A DNA stretch of 64,000 bases from Capsicum annuum. Taxonomy: Eukaryota > Streptophyta > Magnoliopsida > Solanales > Solanaceae. Under the pieces are notes generated by a model. The model worked only from the letters and a program-made list of their open reading frames with translations, made no database searches and had not been told where the DNA came from. Below, piece after piece: positions 21,382-34,420 of this stretch (position 1 is its first letter; every line of letters starts with the position of its first letter). Position numbers and translations under genes: made by a program. Where the stretch lies: the NCBI RefSeq assembly GCF_002878395.1, contig NC_061119.1, positions 19,301,447 to 19,365,446 of the forward strand, read 5' to 3'.

Positions 21382-23607
21382 TGTCACAACCCAAACCGAG
21401 AACCTACCCGTGACGAATATTCCAAACCATGAAGGCCCAGGACACCCTTCTCTATCAAGTAATCATGCACACCATTCATATAATAAAAAGAAATACAGAA
21501 TATAATTGTATATCGAAAGCAAACCAATAACTAATTAATATATAAACCAGTCTACGAAATCTCTACTACCATAAAATGATAAATATCAGAAAGAAACTAG
21601 GCCTTCAAAGTATAGAAGGCTTACCAACTTGTACTCTTCACTCCTGTCTGAAAGAATCTACTGCTTATTAGGACCCCTATATTATGCATCTATACTGGTA
21701 CGCAGAGAAAATCTAAAATAATAATTCATATTCAACATATATGAGAACAATTTAAAAACAGTTCATAAATAAGTCATACGGTAAGAAATCACAAGGGCCT
21801 ATTTAAAAGACTCTGTAAAATCATTTGATCTCTGAGTCAGTCTTTGTTTTACTTTTGTGCTAGGAGGTGTACCCTATAATATGTATTCCCATGGGCTATA
21901 TGGGATTTTCCATTAACTCGGCAGCCAAGCCCCCAATGCAAGTGTGCCGCAAGGGTCAGAGTCTCTGAATCTACTATGCCACATGGCCATCGCTAGCATA
22001 CAATAATAATCTACCTTTTTCGGCAAATATGATTTCAGGCTAAGAGATACTTGAACTCATGCCTTCTTCAGGTAACCACCTAACTCTCTTTCTGCCTATT
22101 TTTTGGTTTTTTAAATATGCATGCTCAGAAAACATACTCTAAAATCTTTAACTCTATTATGGCATACACATATATGGTATCGTCATACCATTGACTTGCA
22201 AGTCACATTCTCTGAGCCATTTATAGCAAATTATATCTCTATTTTCAAATCATGAAATTTAGGACCACCATATCAACAATTCTTTCAAGAAACTCATGAT
22301 TTAAAATTAAGGTAAAAGCATGCAAGCAATTCTCTTAATAACAATTCAACAAACAATGGTGGTCATGTCAAAAGTCTCTATCTCATGCAATTCTTCTCTT
22401 TAACACAAAACGTAGTTATATCAAGACACCCTCTCAACAATTCTAAATCAATGTTCAAATACTATGACATTGAGAAAACATCTTTCAAATCACAAAATAT
22501 GCATTTCAACTCTTTTCCAACAAAACCAAAATCTTTAATTTATCACAAGAGAGGGAGTCCATAATTTATGCTCTCAAACAATCTTCAATCTCAAATTTCA
22601 TACATATACGTATACATGTAAATCAATTTAGGGGGAGAGGCCTAAGGACCGATTCAATAATACATTTAAACATTCATAATGCATAATAAAATCATGTATT
22701 TTAAAACTCCTTTCTGAAATCATGCTCGAAAATCTGTAAATCATGTTCTAGTGTTTCGATGCCCATGTAGTTTTTTTTTAGGATAAACCCCACATACCTC
22801 AAATTAATTAGTTTAAAGAGAAGAACTCGAATGTCCATTCGTTCCTTGGAAATCTTGAACTTAAGGGTTGATTTTCTTGAATTTCTTGTTCTTGGAGAAA
22901 ACCCTAGTTTGATCTTATTTTGAGAGTGAAAGGGAAGTTTTTCATGTTGTAAAACTGATAGTGATTGATTATTAATGCTTAAGGGGTGATTTAATTCATT
23001 TGAAAGGTTTTTGTAGTGTGGGAAAGACCAAAATACCCCTAAGGAACCAAAAAAATTCATATAATCGTATTAGTTGATGACTAGGGTTGACGAGCCATTA
23101 CTCAGGTGATAAGTCATCACTTAGAACGTCACTTTTGGGCTAGTTTTCACCATTCACTGCTTTAGGCTGATGACTGGGTCTGACGGGTTGTCACACAGCT
23201 GATAAGTTGTAAGCCTCATCATCACATTTTGGTTGACAGGCACTTCAAAGTAAAATAAACATAACTTTCTACTCCGATATCAGATTACAGAAAAACCAGT
23301 GGAGTTGGAAAGAGGACTCAAAGAACGTTCATTTGATATAAAGTAGGCCTCTTAAATCGCAAAATACAAATAGTTATGCTCGATTGAAGTTGAACCAAGT
23401 TTGGACGCTCACTCAAACTCGAATGATAGGAAAGCTTTCAACTCGTCTTTGAGTTAGGGGACCTCTATGATTTCAATTCACTCTTAAATAGTTTCCCACA
23501 CTACATAATTTATTAAAATTCTTAATTCTCATAGGATTTATGGCTTTTGGATCATCTACGAATAGAAATGATAATTTTTGTTCTAGCTCGAAATACAGGG
23601 TGTTATA
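21382..23607 (-). repeat. LARD-B 3' LTR (2226 bp)
   Basis: In plus orientation it starts tgtcacaacccaaaccgag and ends acagggtgttata (the terminal aca is mutated to ata). It is followed by the PPT-like ttatctaccccttggg and gtccccgaatgatgg. Confidence 0.8.
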
Positions 23608-26600
23608 TTATCTACCCCTTGGGATCATTCGTCCCCGAATGATGGGTAGTAATGTTGAAGTCTTAAAGGTATGGAATAACATGGACATGATATGTTTTCA
23701 AAAAAGGGATATAGCCGAGCTGAAACATTTAAACTTCTATCATGAAACTGAATTCTGAGTTGACTTGACTTATTTGCTTTAAGGAGCTGATTCATGATGA
23801 AAGTTTAGGATTCCCTTGAAGAGTTCATGATCCAATCATATATATTAAATTGAGAAGTGATAACTTAGGAAAGTATGAAATATGAGGTAAAAAGACTTAG
23901 ACTGTACTAGGGTATTATACTGTCTGAGCTAAAATACTCGAAAAAATTTGAGATTATGCTCTAAACTTTTATGAACTGAGTCATGACTAAATAACTGAAT
24001 CTTAAACATGATGCTTAGACTAAACTAGATTCCCAATTTACATGGATGGAATAGATTATCTCTTCATCACTCTTTCTAAAGAAGTTCCAATAGCATTAGG
24101 GAGCAAAGAATCAAAGGCATGATTTATACAAGACATCTAACTAAGGAATCACAACCTTGGCACTACTCTATTGCATGGAATATAGACATTTAACTCATAA
24201 GCTAGGATAGAATTTCTAGGCCTTAAGCAACGGAACTTCTTACTTTTAAGCTTAGCACACTTCTAGAATACTCCCTTAACTATACTATCCCCTTCAAATA
24301 CCATATATGTTTGATTCAACTTATAATTCTCATATGGGCATTGATAACTCCTTCTACTAATGTCTAAAGCAGCTTAAATCCCTTCACCATGATCGAGCCT
24401 AACTCTAAATCACAAAATACAACCTGTCACACCGTGGTACTAGTCTAAACCATATGATTCAACCTTCTATATCTTTTTCAAGTTCACACCCTAATCATAA
24501 ATTGCCTTACCACTTTAATGACTAACTCTGACCTCTTATTATGGATTCATTAGCACATATTGCATCCCTTCACTTAAATCTCACATGTCATTCAAGCCTA
24601 TCTTTATAACCACGTATGAACTTTATGGCAAACACCCATAAAGACATACATCACACATCCTCTAAACCACTATTAATATAACTCCCACACGCTAACCGAA
24701 GAACATACACACACAAATTTTCACTAACCATCACATGTATGAAAGACTTGGCCCCAAATCTTACTTAACCCTTGTGATCTTATCCAAAACAAGCTTATAA
24801 TGATCTTTTATCAACAGGAAACATTTACTCATCATCACTATCTTTACAGAAGGAGGAGTCACTAAAAGGTTAGAACATAAGACCTTAAAGTATGAAAGGA
24901 TATTATATGAGACTTGACACTTAACTAAGGCCGAAGGAATAGCAAATCAACATTAGGGATTCATCAAAGAGATCTAAATTGGGGCATACATGACTTTAAG
25001 TTGAATCTCATCAATTAAAAAGAGTATAGCATGAATTATGAGAACTGAGCACACTATAAAGCATGAGTATATGAGTCATGAGCTGCATGACCTCAATTTG
25101 AAGTTCATAACATATAGAATGTGATTCCGTCTACTGAATGAATTGGAACTCCTCATTTTAAGACTGGAAGAGTACATGACTCTCAATCATATGCATGAAC
25201 ATGAACTATGACCATGGAACTGAATTGTAAGGCATAAGTAGGTATTAGGATCACTGAAAAATATTGAGATAAGAATGGGTTGGGTCTCACCCTCCCTTTC
25301 CGATGTTCTATATCATACTGGCATCACTACTAAAATTTAAGAGCCTGACTTGGTTACTTGTTCTATCATCTCCCCCTTAGCTTAAAGCCATCATCTTAAG
25401 TTTGAGAGATCCCTTACTAGGCTCTAAACTGAACTACACTTACTGCACTCTGGGATCTGGAATACGACAATACATGTAATTAATAGAACTTAACTCGAAC
25501 GACTACACCTAGAAGTTGAAAACCCACTGCTAATATCACACTCTATCATTCTATAGCCCCAATAGTCATCACATAATACTGGAACACTTACTTACTTCGA
25601 ATCTTTATAAGTATCCCCATAGTAGGAATGCATACCCTTTAACACATCAACTTTTATTTCTATGAGCTCAACCTTCAAGAACTCAATCTTAGCTTCTAAC
25701 ACTTAACATGGATATCACCAAGCCTTTGATAAACTATACTACTTTCGTCATAGCCTACCAATATCGCGACTCCAAATTTATATCTCTCTACCATGAGAAT
25801 CAAGATCATATAAAAAGGCTCAACACTATCAATCAAAACTCCTTAACTTGGCTATTTAGAAAACCATATAGCATCTAACTAGTCTTTCTCTACCTAGAAA
25901 CTCAACGGTACTACTAGCCACGCACAACATGCAATAGTCTTAGAAAATACCGCAACTCCATGTCCCCTTGGTCATACTTCTACATCATACATACAATATC
26001 ATATTTCACTATGAATCTAATAAACTTAAGCTCTTGCATACACTGTTCAAGCCTATTAGATCACTTCTATATAACTAGTATCATTAATCAAGAAATCATT
26101 ATATCCACCTTCATGGCCATCAACTGTCCAAACTTAATGTCTAGTGCTAAACATGATTTACAACCCAACCTTACACACAATTCTCACAAACATTCATCAG
26201 CAATCTTAAGCCACTATTCTTACATCTACATTCTACATTAAATTCAAGTCTATAGTCTAGCATCAATCATCTCCCACCACTGAAGAATTCAACATAATAT
26301 ACTAGTCCATCAAATTAGGACATTCTATCCAAATACCTCAAAAATCTACTACATGCCTTCTCACAAGTAGTACTAGTTTACGACTACCAAAGAAAAAAAG
26401 GTCAAGGGGGGTAAAGTCACATAATAGACATGGTCAACCTAATCTTATATTATAACCCCATATAATCTTATCATCACGCTTACTTACCCCAATGGGCATT
26501 TGACTACCTTTAAATTCCACATTCAACAATGAGTCTATACTTACAACTTACTGGCTAATCTAGCCATTTTCATTCACAGCCTATAAGAGGTTTCTATAAC

Positions 26601-27542
26601 CACCTTAAATATCCACTTTGGGCTCTTTAACTACTTTGAAAATAAAATAACAATCTGAGTCAAACACTTCCTCCACGGACTACCATACAATCCAAAAATG
26701 GTACTACCACATTAGTATACCACCATAAAATGGTAAATCCTTCTCAATCAACGTTTAGTCAACTATAAATAATTAGTTACACAAAAGTCACCATTACTAT
26801 GACCTCTAAACTTGTGACTCCATTTCACCAACTTCTTGGTCTAATTTCACTACCACTAGGCCATGACACCGACACTTTAACTTATACTACTACTCAGGTA
26901 GAAATACATTTCATACAAACACAAGAAGAACAAGATGAGCAACAAGTATCTAGTGAATTGAAATAGGCTTCACACGGCTTCACTAAACATTAATTTTTGT
27001 GTTTTGAACAAGAAAATGAAATGAATAATAAAGCAACTATGTTAGTGAATCGAAAGAGTCCCACACGGATTCCCTAGACTTTTTGTTTTCAACAACACAA
27101 TGATACCAAGATTACAAGATATAGAAACTTGACACACAATATTTATTGACCCAACAATACACATCTTACTCTTGTCTTAACTGAGCGCCTCATAAGAACG
27201 AGGACATAATTTTAAACTAGGGAGCTCCTCTACAGTCCTTCGTGTAACTTCTGAAATTTCTTCTTGTAAAACTGAGAGCATTATCGGGGAACACTTGAGT
27301 AAGGAAAAAAATTAGGATAGCTTTTCTTTCATATGGGCGACACCATAACACGAATTAGAGTATTTAAGTGAAACATTCTAATTGTATTGCATGAACTAAA
27401 ATATGAAGAAAGAGAGACATTCCTAAATGCCTAGTACCCTCATGCTTATAAGTGTGGCGCGCTACACACCCATAAATAAGACTCTAACTGATGCGATTTC
27501 GCAATCACCTTGAGACCATGAACAGTGCTTTGAAACCAAGTT
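23608..27542 (-). other. LARD-B internal region, non-coding
   Basis: 3.9 kb without any recognisable retroelement protein. ORFs such as 25960-26241 are compositionally biased (Ser/His/Ile) and lack domains. It shares islands with the LARD-A internal region (see 17436-20772). An internal near-duplication occurs at about 26940-27080 (gaatyga aatagg/agagtc..cacacgg.ttc). Confidence 0.6.
27527..27538 (-). other. Degenerate primer-binding site of LARD-B
   Basis: The plus strand gctttgaaacca differs at two positions from gctctgatacca, the Met-tRNA site present in LARD-A. It lies four bases from the LTR border at 27543. Confidence 0.7.
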
Positions 27543-29884
27543 TGTCACTACCCGAACTGAGGCCCTGGCCGTAATGAGCATTCTGAACCATTAAGGCTCA
27601 GGACGCCCTTCACAACATTCATATAATAAAACAAAATGCGGAATATAATCGTATACAAAAACATGGTCATAAAGTCTGAAATCTGTTCAGTTTATAAGAT
27701 GTAACACAAAGCCCAACAACAACTAATCATTGTATGAACCAATCTGCGAAATGTCTACTACAAAATCAAAAGACAACTATCCGAAATCTGGGATAAGGCC
27801 CCTAGTAGACTAAACCATAATAATGATAAATGTCTAGAAAAAAACTAGGCCTTCTAAAGTATAGAAGGCTCACCAACTAGTACTCTTCACTCCTATCTGA
27901 AAAAATCTACTGCTTATTAGGACCCCTAGATTATGCCTCCGAACCTGGAAGGGAGGGGGGTCAATGCAAATGTACTGATACGCATAGAAAATCTAAAATA
28001 ATAATTTATATTCAACATAGATGAGAGAAATTTAAAAACATTTCATAAATAAGTCATTCGGTAAGAAATCACATGGGAATATTTGAAAGACTCTGTAAAT
28101 TATCTGATCTATAAGTCACTCTTTATTTTACTTCTGCGCTAGGTGGTCTACCCTACAACTGTAATACCACAGTCTATATGGGATCTATCATTAACTCAGC
28201 AGCCAAGCCCCCAACCCAAGTGTGCCGCAAGGGTCGGAGTCTCTGAATCTACTACACCACATGGCCATTGCCAGCGTACAGTAATAATCTACCCATATCG
28301 TCAAATATGGTTTCAGGCTAAGAGTTACAAATACTCATGCCTTCTTCGGGTAACCACCTAAGTCTCTTTATGCCCATTTTTAGTTCTTTCAACATGCATG
28401 CTCTGGAAACATACTCAGAAATCTTTAACTCTATTATGGCATACATATATATGGTATGGTTGTACTATTGACTTCCAAGTCACATTCTCTGAGCCATTTC
28501 TAACAAATTATATCTCTGTTTTCAAATCATGAAATTCAGGACTACCATATCAACAATTCTTTCTAGAAACTCATACTTTAAAATTCAGGTTAAACAATGC
28601 AAGCAATTCTCTTTATCAACAATTCAACAAATAATGGTGGTCATGTCCAAAGTCTCTATCTCATTCAATTCTTCTCTTTAACAAAAAATATAGTTATATA
28701 AAGACACCCTCTCAACAATTCTAAATCAATGTTCAAATACTACTACATTGAGAAAACATCTTTCAAATCATAAAATATGCATTTCAACTCTTTTCCAACA
28801 AAACCAAAATCTTTAATTTATCACAAGAGAGGGAGTCCATAATTTATGCTCTCAAACAATCTTCTATCTCAATCTTTATACATATGCGTATACATGTAAA
28901 TCAATTTTAGGGGAAAAGGCCTAAGGACTAAATCAATAATACATTTAAACATTCATAATGCATAATATAATCATGTATTTCAAAACTCTTTTCTAAAATC
29001 ATGCTTGAAAATCTTTAAATCATGATCTAGTATTTCCAAGCCCATGTAGTTTTTTTCGGGATAAACCCTACGTACCTCAAATTAATTAGCTTACAGAGAA
29101 GAACTCGAATCTCGATTCATTCCCTGGAAATCTTCAACTTAAGGCTTGATTTTCTTAAATTTTTTGTTTTCAGAGAAAACCCTAGTTTGATCTTATTTTG
29201 GGAGTGAAGAGGATGTTTTTGATGTTATAAAACTGATAGTGATTGATTAATAAGCTTAAGGGGTGATTTAATTTGTGTGAAACATTTATGCAGTGAGAGA
29301 AAGACCAATATACCCCTAAGGAACCCAAAAAAATCATATAATTGCATCAATTGACGACCAAATTTGACGGGCCATCACTCAGGTGATAAGTCATCACTCA
29401 GTTCATCACTTTTAGGATGTTTTTCACCATTCACTTCCTTAGGCTGAAAACCAGGTATGACGGGCTGTCACACAGCTGATACGTCGTCAGCCTCGTTGTC
29501 ATGTTTCGGCAGACAGACACTTTGAAGTAAAATAAGCATAACTCTCTACTCAGATATCGGATTAAAGCGAAACCAGTGGCGATGGAAAGAGAACTCAAAG
29601 AACTTTAATTTAATATATAGTACACCTTCTAATTCGATATATACAAAGATTTATGATCGATTGAAGTTGGCCTAATTTTTGACGCTCACTCAAACTCAAA
29701 CGATAGGAAAGCTTTCAACTCGTCCTTGAGTTAGGGGACTTGTATGATCTTAATTCATTCTCAAATAGATTCTCACACTACATAATTGGTTAACATACAA
29801 AATTTGCATAGGATTTATGGATTTTGGATTATCTATGCATAGAAATGACGGTTTTCGTTCTAGCCCGAAATGCGAGGTGTTACA
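27543..29884 (-). repeat. LARD-B 5' LTR (2342 bp)
   Basis: In plus orientation it starts tgtcactacccgaactgag and ends gcgaggtgttaca. It aligns by eye along its length with 21382-23607; the 5' section has an extra ~100 bp (27640-27830) relative to that copy. Confidence 0.85.
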
Positions 29885-31577
29885 TCCATGTTTGCCGCAA
29901 GAATTGAGGTGCATAATCTATAGTATGCCAAAAGAACATAGCAAGTATATAATCTATATTTCAGGACATAATAAACCTACATAATAAAAATACGATTTTT
30001 GGCAATGAGTTATCTGAACTCGTGCCTTCTTCAGGACCATATAACTCTTTTTAAGCCCAATTTTAACCTCATAAAATCATTGTTCATGCTAATTAAAGTT
30101 TATCTCTTATTCTATTAAGGGAATTTCATAATAAGGTATCGTTGTACCTATACTAGCATAACATATCATATCATACCATATCATGTCATACCATATCATA
30201 TAATATAATATCCATAGAACTTCTTATTCAAAAACTTATTATTAACCATCAAGATGATTCAATTATCATAAAAGAGTTCTCTTTCAAAAAGGATGTATAA
30301 GTTATGGCAAAACAATTCACTTTCAAGTCATAACTTTTAGGTGGTCGTCTCTTCATAATTCATACATGTTTCATGAGAAACAAGTCTTTTGATGTACATA
30401 AGATGCTCTCTTATAAATCATATGAGTAATGAGTCCATAATTTTATAAAAGAGCATTAGAAACATAAATCTTTCCATATTCATTTTAGAACCCACAACAA
30501 TTGTAAAACACATAATTCTTGTCATAAAATTAGGGTTTAAAGTTCAGAAACTTCAAAATCCATAACATAACCACATAATCAAAATCCCAAACTTGTATAG
30601 AAACCTATAGTAAATGCATAGTTTCATCATAAAATGGGGGTTTCGTAATTCATGTTTTTCCATCAATTTTAAAGTCCATAATCATAAGAAGGAAGTTTTA
30701 ATAAACCACTCTCTTAAATCGATTCTCAAGATTCATAACATGCAAAAATACATAAATACACTTGGAAATGGATAGAGAAATCATACTTATATCCATGAGT
30801 ATTAGGATAGTTCTACATACCTTTTTGATGAACAAAAAAATTCACGATATCTTGAATCTAAGCATTAGAAGTATAGATTTTGAAAGAAACCCTAACTTCC
30901 TTCTCTCTTGAGAGTGGAGAGGAGATGAGAAAAGGATATCTAATGACAAAATAGCATTTAAAGAATGATTTTAGTCGTGGGAGTAGGGTTTGAGGTCAGA
31001 AAAATACCATAATACCCCTAAAGAACCAAAAAGAAATTGCAAGAATTCTTCAGTTGACGACTTTTTTTGACGGCTCATCAGTTTGGTGACAACTCGTTAT
31101 CCAAGTCCTCAATATCTAGATGGTTTTTGCCATTTACTGTTAAGGATGAGGACATGGGTTGGCGTCCTTTCACCTAGATCATGGCTCATCACCTTAGTCC
31201 TCACTTTCTTGCACATAGATACTTCCAATTAAAATGAGCATAACTTTCTACTGCGATATCGAATTACGGTGAAATCAGATGTGTTGGAAAGAAGACTCGA
31301 TGATATTCCATTTGATATATAGTAGGTTACCTAACTCCTTATATTATATAAATAATGATCATTGTAAGATGACCCACATCCACTAAAACTCAATCGGTAG
31401 AAAAGTTCTCAACTCGACTTTGAATTAGGAGATTTTTATTATCTCAATTTGTCTCCAAAGATGTTTTACACTACAGAAGTGATCATCACACTTATATTGA
31501 GGCAGAATCATTAGTTTCTGGTCTATATGCATAGGAACAATGGTTCAAATTCTAACTCAAAAATGTAGGGTGTTACA
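29885..31577 (-). repeat. LARD-A 5' LTR, right piece
   Basis: Resumes after the duplicated tccat with gtttgccgcaagaattgagg, matching gttttccgcaagaattgggg at about 15760 in the sister LTR. It ends gtagggtgttaca with the TSD tagta after it. It contains several tatcatatcata-type short repeats at about 30160-30210. Confidence 0.85.
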
Positions 31578-31582
31578 TAGTA

Positions 31583-33023
31583 TTTGTTTTAGTTTTTTAT
31601 TTTCATCTCCCCATCAATTTCAGATATCTTTGAACATCAGTTTCACACATTATTTCATCATCCAGCAATCCCAAATTCTCCTCTAAAACTCAAGTTTAAA
31701 AATAAATCCAAGAGAATTGGCTCAAGAATCAAGCTTAATTTCCTCTCTTCCGGTCACTAGTTTCTCAACGTTTGGAGGTATGTAAGGTTGTCTTGATTCA
31801 TATATATATTCACTTATAATTATCTCTACTATCTCTATTCAGTTATTACCTTACTAGTTATCCTTGTGACTAAACTGGAAACTTGTGCAATGAAATTCGA
31901 ATAGTTCTTTTTATTTGGGAATTTTTTGAATACACTGCAGATTGGTGGCGAATTATAAGTCTGCTACTACTTGGGATTATATTTGAAATAAGTGTGAGGT
32001 GGCAATCAATTCTCTCCCAAAAATTCAAGGTTTGTTCATAGTGTCAATGGATGGAGTATAATAGTGAAGTGAGGTTCAAATCAATTGGGCCTTCATTAAT
32101 GGTGTTGAGAAATGGTTGTGGTATTGAAAAAAAAAATCACGATTGTATGAGAGATTGTGGAAATTTTTAGGAAGGAGATTTTGAAAAATGAAATCCCGTG
32201 ATTCTGGGCTACAACGGTGGAATTGCCTACGTTACATATGTATCAAGAGTAATTTTTTATTTTTGTGATTTTATGTAATTTTGTAAATACTGATATGGGA
32301 TTATATGTATTAATGACCCTAATATTTGAAGATTTGTCTAATTTATCGATTTTTTAAAGGGTAAAAAAAGTCGTTCAATAAATTTTAGGACATTTTGATA
32401 ATTCAACTTTTATATTAGTCTCTTCCAACTTAGAATAAATATGATGTGTGTGTGCAAGTGTTTGTGTCATTTTTCAAAAAAACTTTTTTGAAGAACTATT
32501 TCCACCATATCAAACACAGTAGCTAGCCTAGCGACATTGCAAAGTTAGATGAAAACATTAACTGGATCCCAAGATATATTTCACCAACACACTAATATTT
32601 TTAAGAAAATTTGAACGAGAAAAATATGAAGAAAAGCTACACAGATGTTACCTGAAAGCCAACATGGGTGTAATAATAAGAATTTTATCCCGCACAAATA
32701 TTATGCTAAATTTGAGATATAATATAAGTAGTGCCACAAATTAATATATATAGTATATATTAAATATACATATGCAGGTGGCAGAGACATCAAATGTTCA
32801 ATTTTATGAAATAACAAATTATTCTGATGAATCATCAATATGATGATACAATACTATGCCCAATTTTCTAAGATCTCATTTGATTTGAACAGAAATATTA
32901 GAGATTATAGTTTAAATAAAGACATGTGGTTTGATATGGGTATATAATAACCAAAAAAATGATTTAAGATATATTGACTTTTGCTAATAGACTAATCAAA
33001 CACGGAATATATGTAATACCAAA
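31583..33023. other. Non-coding, possible old LTR remnant
   Basis: No supported gene. 31600-31900 has the pattern gagaattggctcaagaatca ... ggtatgtaagg ... ttgtcttgattc, reminiscent of the plus-strand U5/leader region of gypsy LTRs, but I cannot find borders. 32670-32790 is AT-rich with tatatatagtatata. Confidence 0.3.
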
Positions 33024-33436
33024 TTAGGTAGAACCACTAACCAGATCATCAAAGTAAACTTGATCAAATTCGCAACCTTTTTCATTAGGGAGAGTAGCAC
33101 TCGGATGTCCAAGATTGTGATTAGCCATATTATTGAGATCCAAGCTATAATTACTTTGACTGTGATGACTTCCACGGTTAAACTCTAGGCTAGGCATATA
33201 ATTAATGCTCCCAATAATTGGGCCTTATAGTCCTTGCGAACCCGATATTCCAAAAAATGGTCCATATTGTTGTATTCCACCACCAACACCAATGTTGCAG
33301 ATTTGAAACATCTGTGTGAAGACGAGGCATTGTCCCAAATTTTTTAAAGGAACTTCGTTGTTGAGAACCACTTGATGATGCCTGACCTGATGAGTGAGGA
33401 ACAAGTTTTCGCTCTCCAACTGTTGGTATGACATTT
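33024..33436 (-). pseudogene. GARP (type-B response-regulator-like) gene relic, 3' exon
   Basis: After an acceptor cacctttcag, the minus strand opens KCHTNSWRA, the end of a GARP DNA-binding domain (families: HLQKCRNNNWRAP). A frame change follows, then ERKLVPHSSGQASSSGSQQR and SSFKKFGTMPRLHTDVSN. After another frame change come IGVGGGIQQYGPFFGISGSQ, GL-stop-GPIIGSINYMPSLE, FNRGSHHSQSNYSLDLNNMA and ANHNLGHPSATLPNEKG, ending FDDLVSGST-stop at 33024. One internal stop and two frame shifts make it a pseudogene. Assignment to GARP/ARR-B rests on the three exons together and on remembered family sequence. Confidence 0.68.
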
Positions 33437-34170
33437 CTGAAAGGTGTTTAAAAAAATGAAAAGAGAGATAAATCATGTATATATTTATCATTTGAATTCA
33501 TTGTTATTTAGACGTTCTTGAAACAACTGAAGTCATTTCTAATAGAAGATATTTTTAGTGTTTGGTAATTGATGAACAATTAAAAAAATTGAAACAACTT
33601 GAAATAAACATTGGCAGTAATAGTATTTCATTAAACTACAAAATAATAGAAACTGATAACTAATAATTAACTTCCATCACTAAACATGTAATAAAAGTCA
33701 AATCACTAAAGCTATTTAAATAGTGAGTGTTTTGACAAGACTTTTGAGTACTAAAAAATGACAATAATGTCTAACTATTTGCTAGCAAAAGTGAAAAAAA
33801 GATAAGAAGTTCTTTTGTTCTGCTTTGGATACAAAATCGGGAATAGCTCAGTTGGGAGAGCATCAAAGATCATAAGGTCATGTATTTGATTCGTATTCAC
33901 TGGAAATTCTTTTCCCACTTGTGAAATTTCACTAAATATGTTATTGTTGTTATTCAGTTTTTGATATAAAATTAATATTTAGATAGTTCTAGAAATAATT
34001 TCTCATAGAAGTGTTTAATGAGAAAAATCTTTTCAAGACAAATATTTTCTAGTAACCAAATACAAGAAAAAAAAAACTTCATAGAAAATATTTTTCTGGC
34101 AATAACTTCTCCCGAACCAAATACACACAAATGATATATAATTTGACACTTAAATTATTTAAAGATATAT
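33437..34170. other. Intron of the GARP relic
   Basis: AT-rich. It contains a plus-strand tRNA-Phe-like pseudogene (33837-33904). Nothing else is recognised. Confidence 0.4.
33837..33904 (+). pseudogene. tRNA-Phe-like pseudogene (or SINE head)
   Basis: tcgggaatagctcagttggg ... aaggtcatgtatttgattcg ... attcactgga follows nuclear tRNA-Phe(GAA) along its length: a good A box (tagctcagttggg), a weak B box (gtatttgattc), but a 5-base deletion in the anticodon arm and mismatched acceptor ends. 68 nt instead of 73. The downstream sequence ends near 33953 in ttattgttgttatt, so a tRNA-Phe-headed SINE cannot be excluded. Confidence 0.7.
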
Positions 34171-34235
34171 TTGAAGATGACTCGCTACTTGCATCCTGGT
34201 AAGAGTAGGCACATTTATCAGCTTAAGAATGTTTT
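34171..34235 (-). pseudogene. GARP relic, middle exon (DNA-binding helix)
   Basis: The minus strand 34230-34171 encodes ILKLINVPTLTRMQVASHLQ, the third-helix region of the GARP/MYB-like DNA-binding domain (families: ILeLMNVpgLTRenVASHLQ). GARP exons end at exactly this HLQ, but the donor here reads CAA|ATATAT instead of CAG|GT, so the splice site is lost. This is the strongest single piece of evidence for the family assignment. Confidence 0.8.
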
Positions 34236-34420
34236 TATTCATATTCCTTGAGAATGTAACTTTAATTTAGTAACTATAATATTGTTAAATCAGTTCCATT
34301 AAATCAAATTCTATTAAACATAAATACTACAACCACTATGCCTTAATGAATTCACACTATTCATATCGCTCCATATAATGGAATTACCAATAAATGTAAT
34401 TAATAGTTAAATAAACTTAC

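Larger units (their letters stand above)
21382..29884 (-). mobile_element. LTR retrotransposon, non-autonomous ('LARD-B', inner)
   Basis: LTRs at 21382-23607 and 27543-29884, internal region 23608-27542, perfect TSD tccat (21377-21381 and 29885-29889). About 8.5 kb. The LTRs are clearly homologous to each other (long shared blocks such as gcatttcaactcttttccaa) and distantly similar to LARD-A LTRs (tgtca...gaggcc, gaaggccc). The primer site is degenerate. The internal region has no recognisable gag-pol. Its insertion into the LARD-A LTR shows that LARD-B moved later. Confidence 0.85.
15110..31577 (-). mobile_element. LTR retrotransposon, non-autonomous ('LARD-A', outer)
   Basis: 3' LTR 15110-17435, internal region 17436-20772, 5' LTR 20773-31577 split by an inserted relative (21382-29884). 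Perfect 5 bp TSD tagta at both ends. The termini tgtcatgac...tattaca are of gypsy type. The PBS (20757-20768) matches initiator-Met tRNA exactly over 12 bases. Without the insertion the element is about 8.0 kb. The 3.3 kb internal region shows no gag, protease, RT or integrase motif on either strand, so it resembles a large retrotransposon derivative mobilised in trans by a gypsy relative (inference). Confidence 0.85.

Noticed and set aside
25960..26241. 93-codon plus-strand ORF in LARD-B
   Set aside because: Ser/His/Ile-rich, no domain, lies in a non-coding retroelement interior; length is expected by chance in G-poor DNA.
31583..31900. Plus-strand gypsy LTR end or gene 5' UTR
   Set aside because: Suggestive phrases only; no border, TSD, PBS or coding sequence, so kept as unassigned DNA.
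33837..33904. Functional tRNA gene
   Set aside because: Anticodon arm has a 5-base deletion and acceptor ends do not pair.
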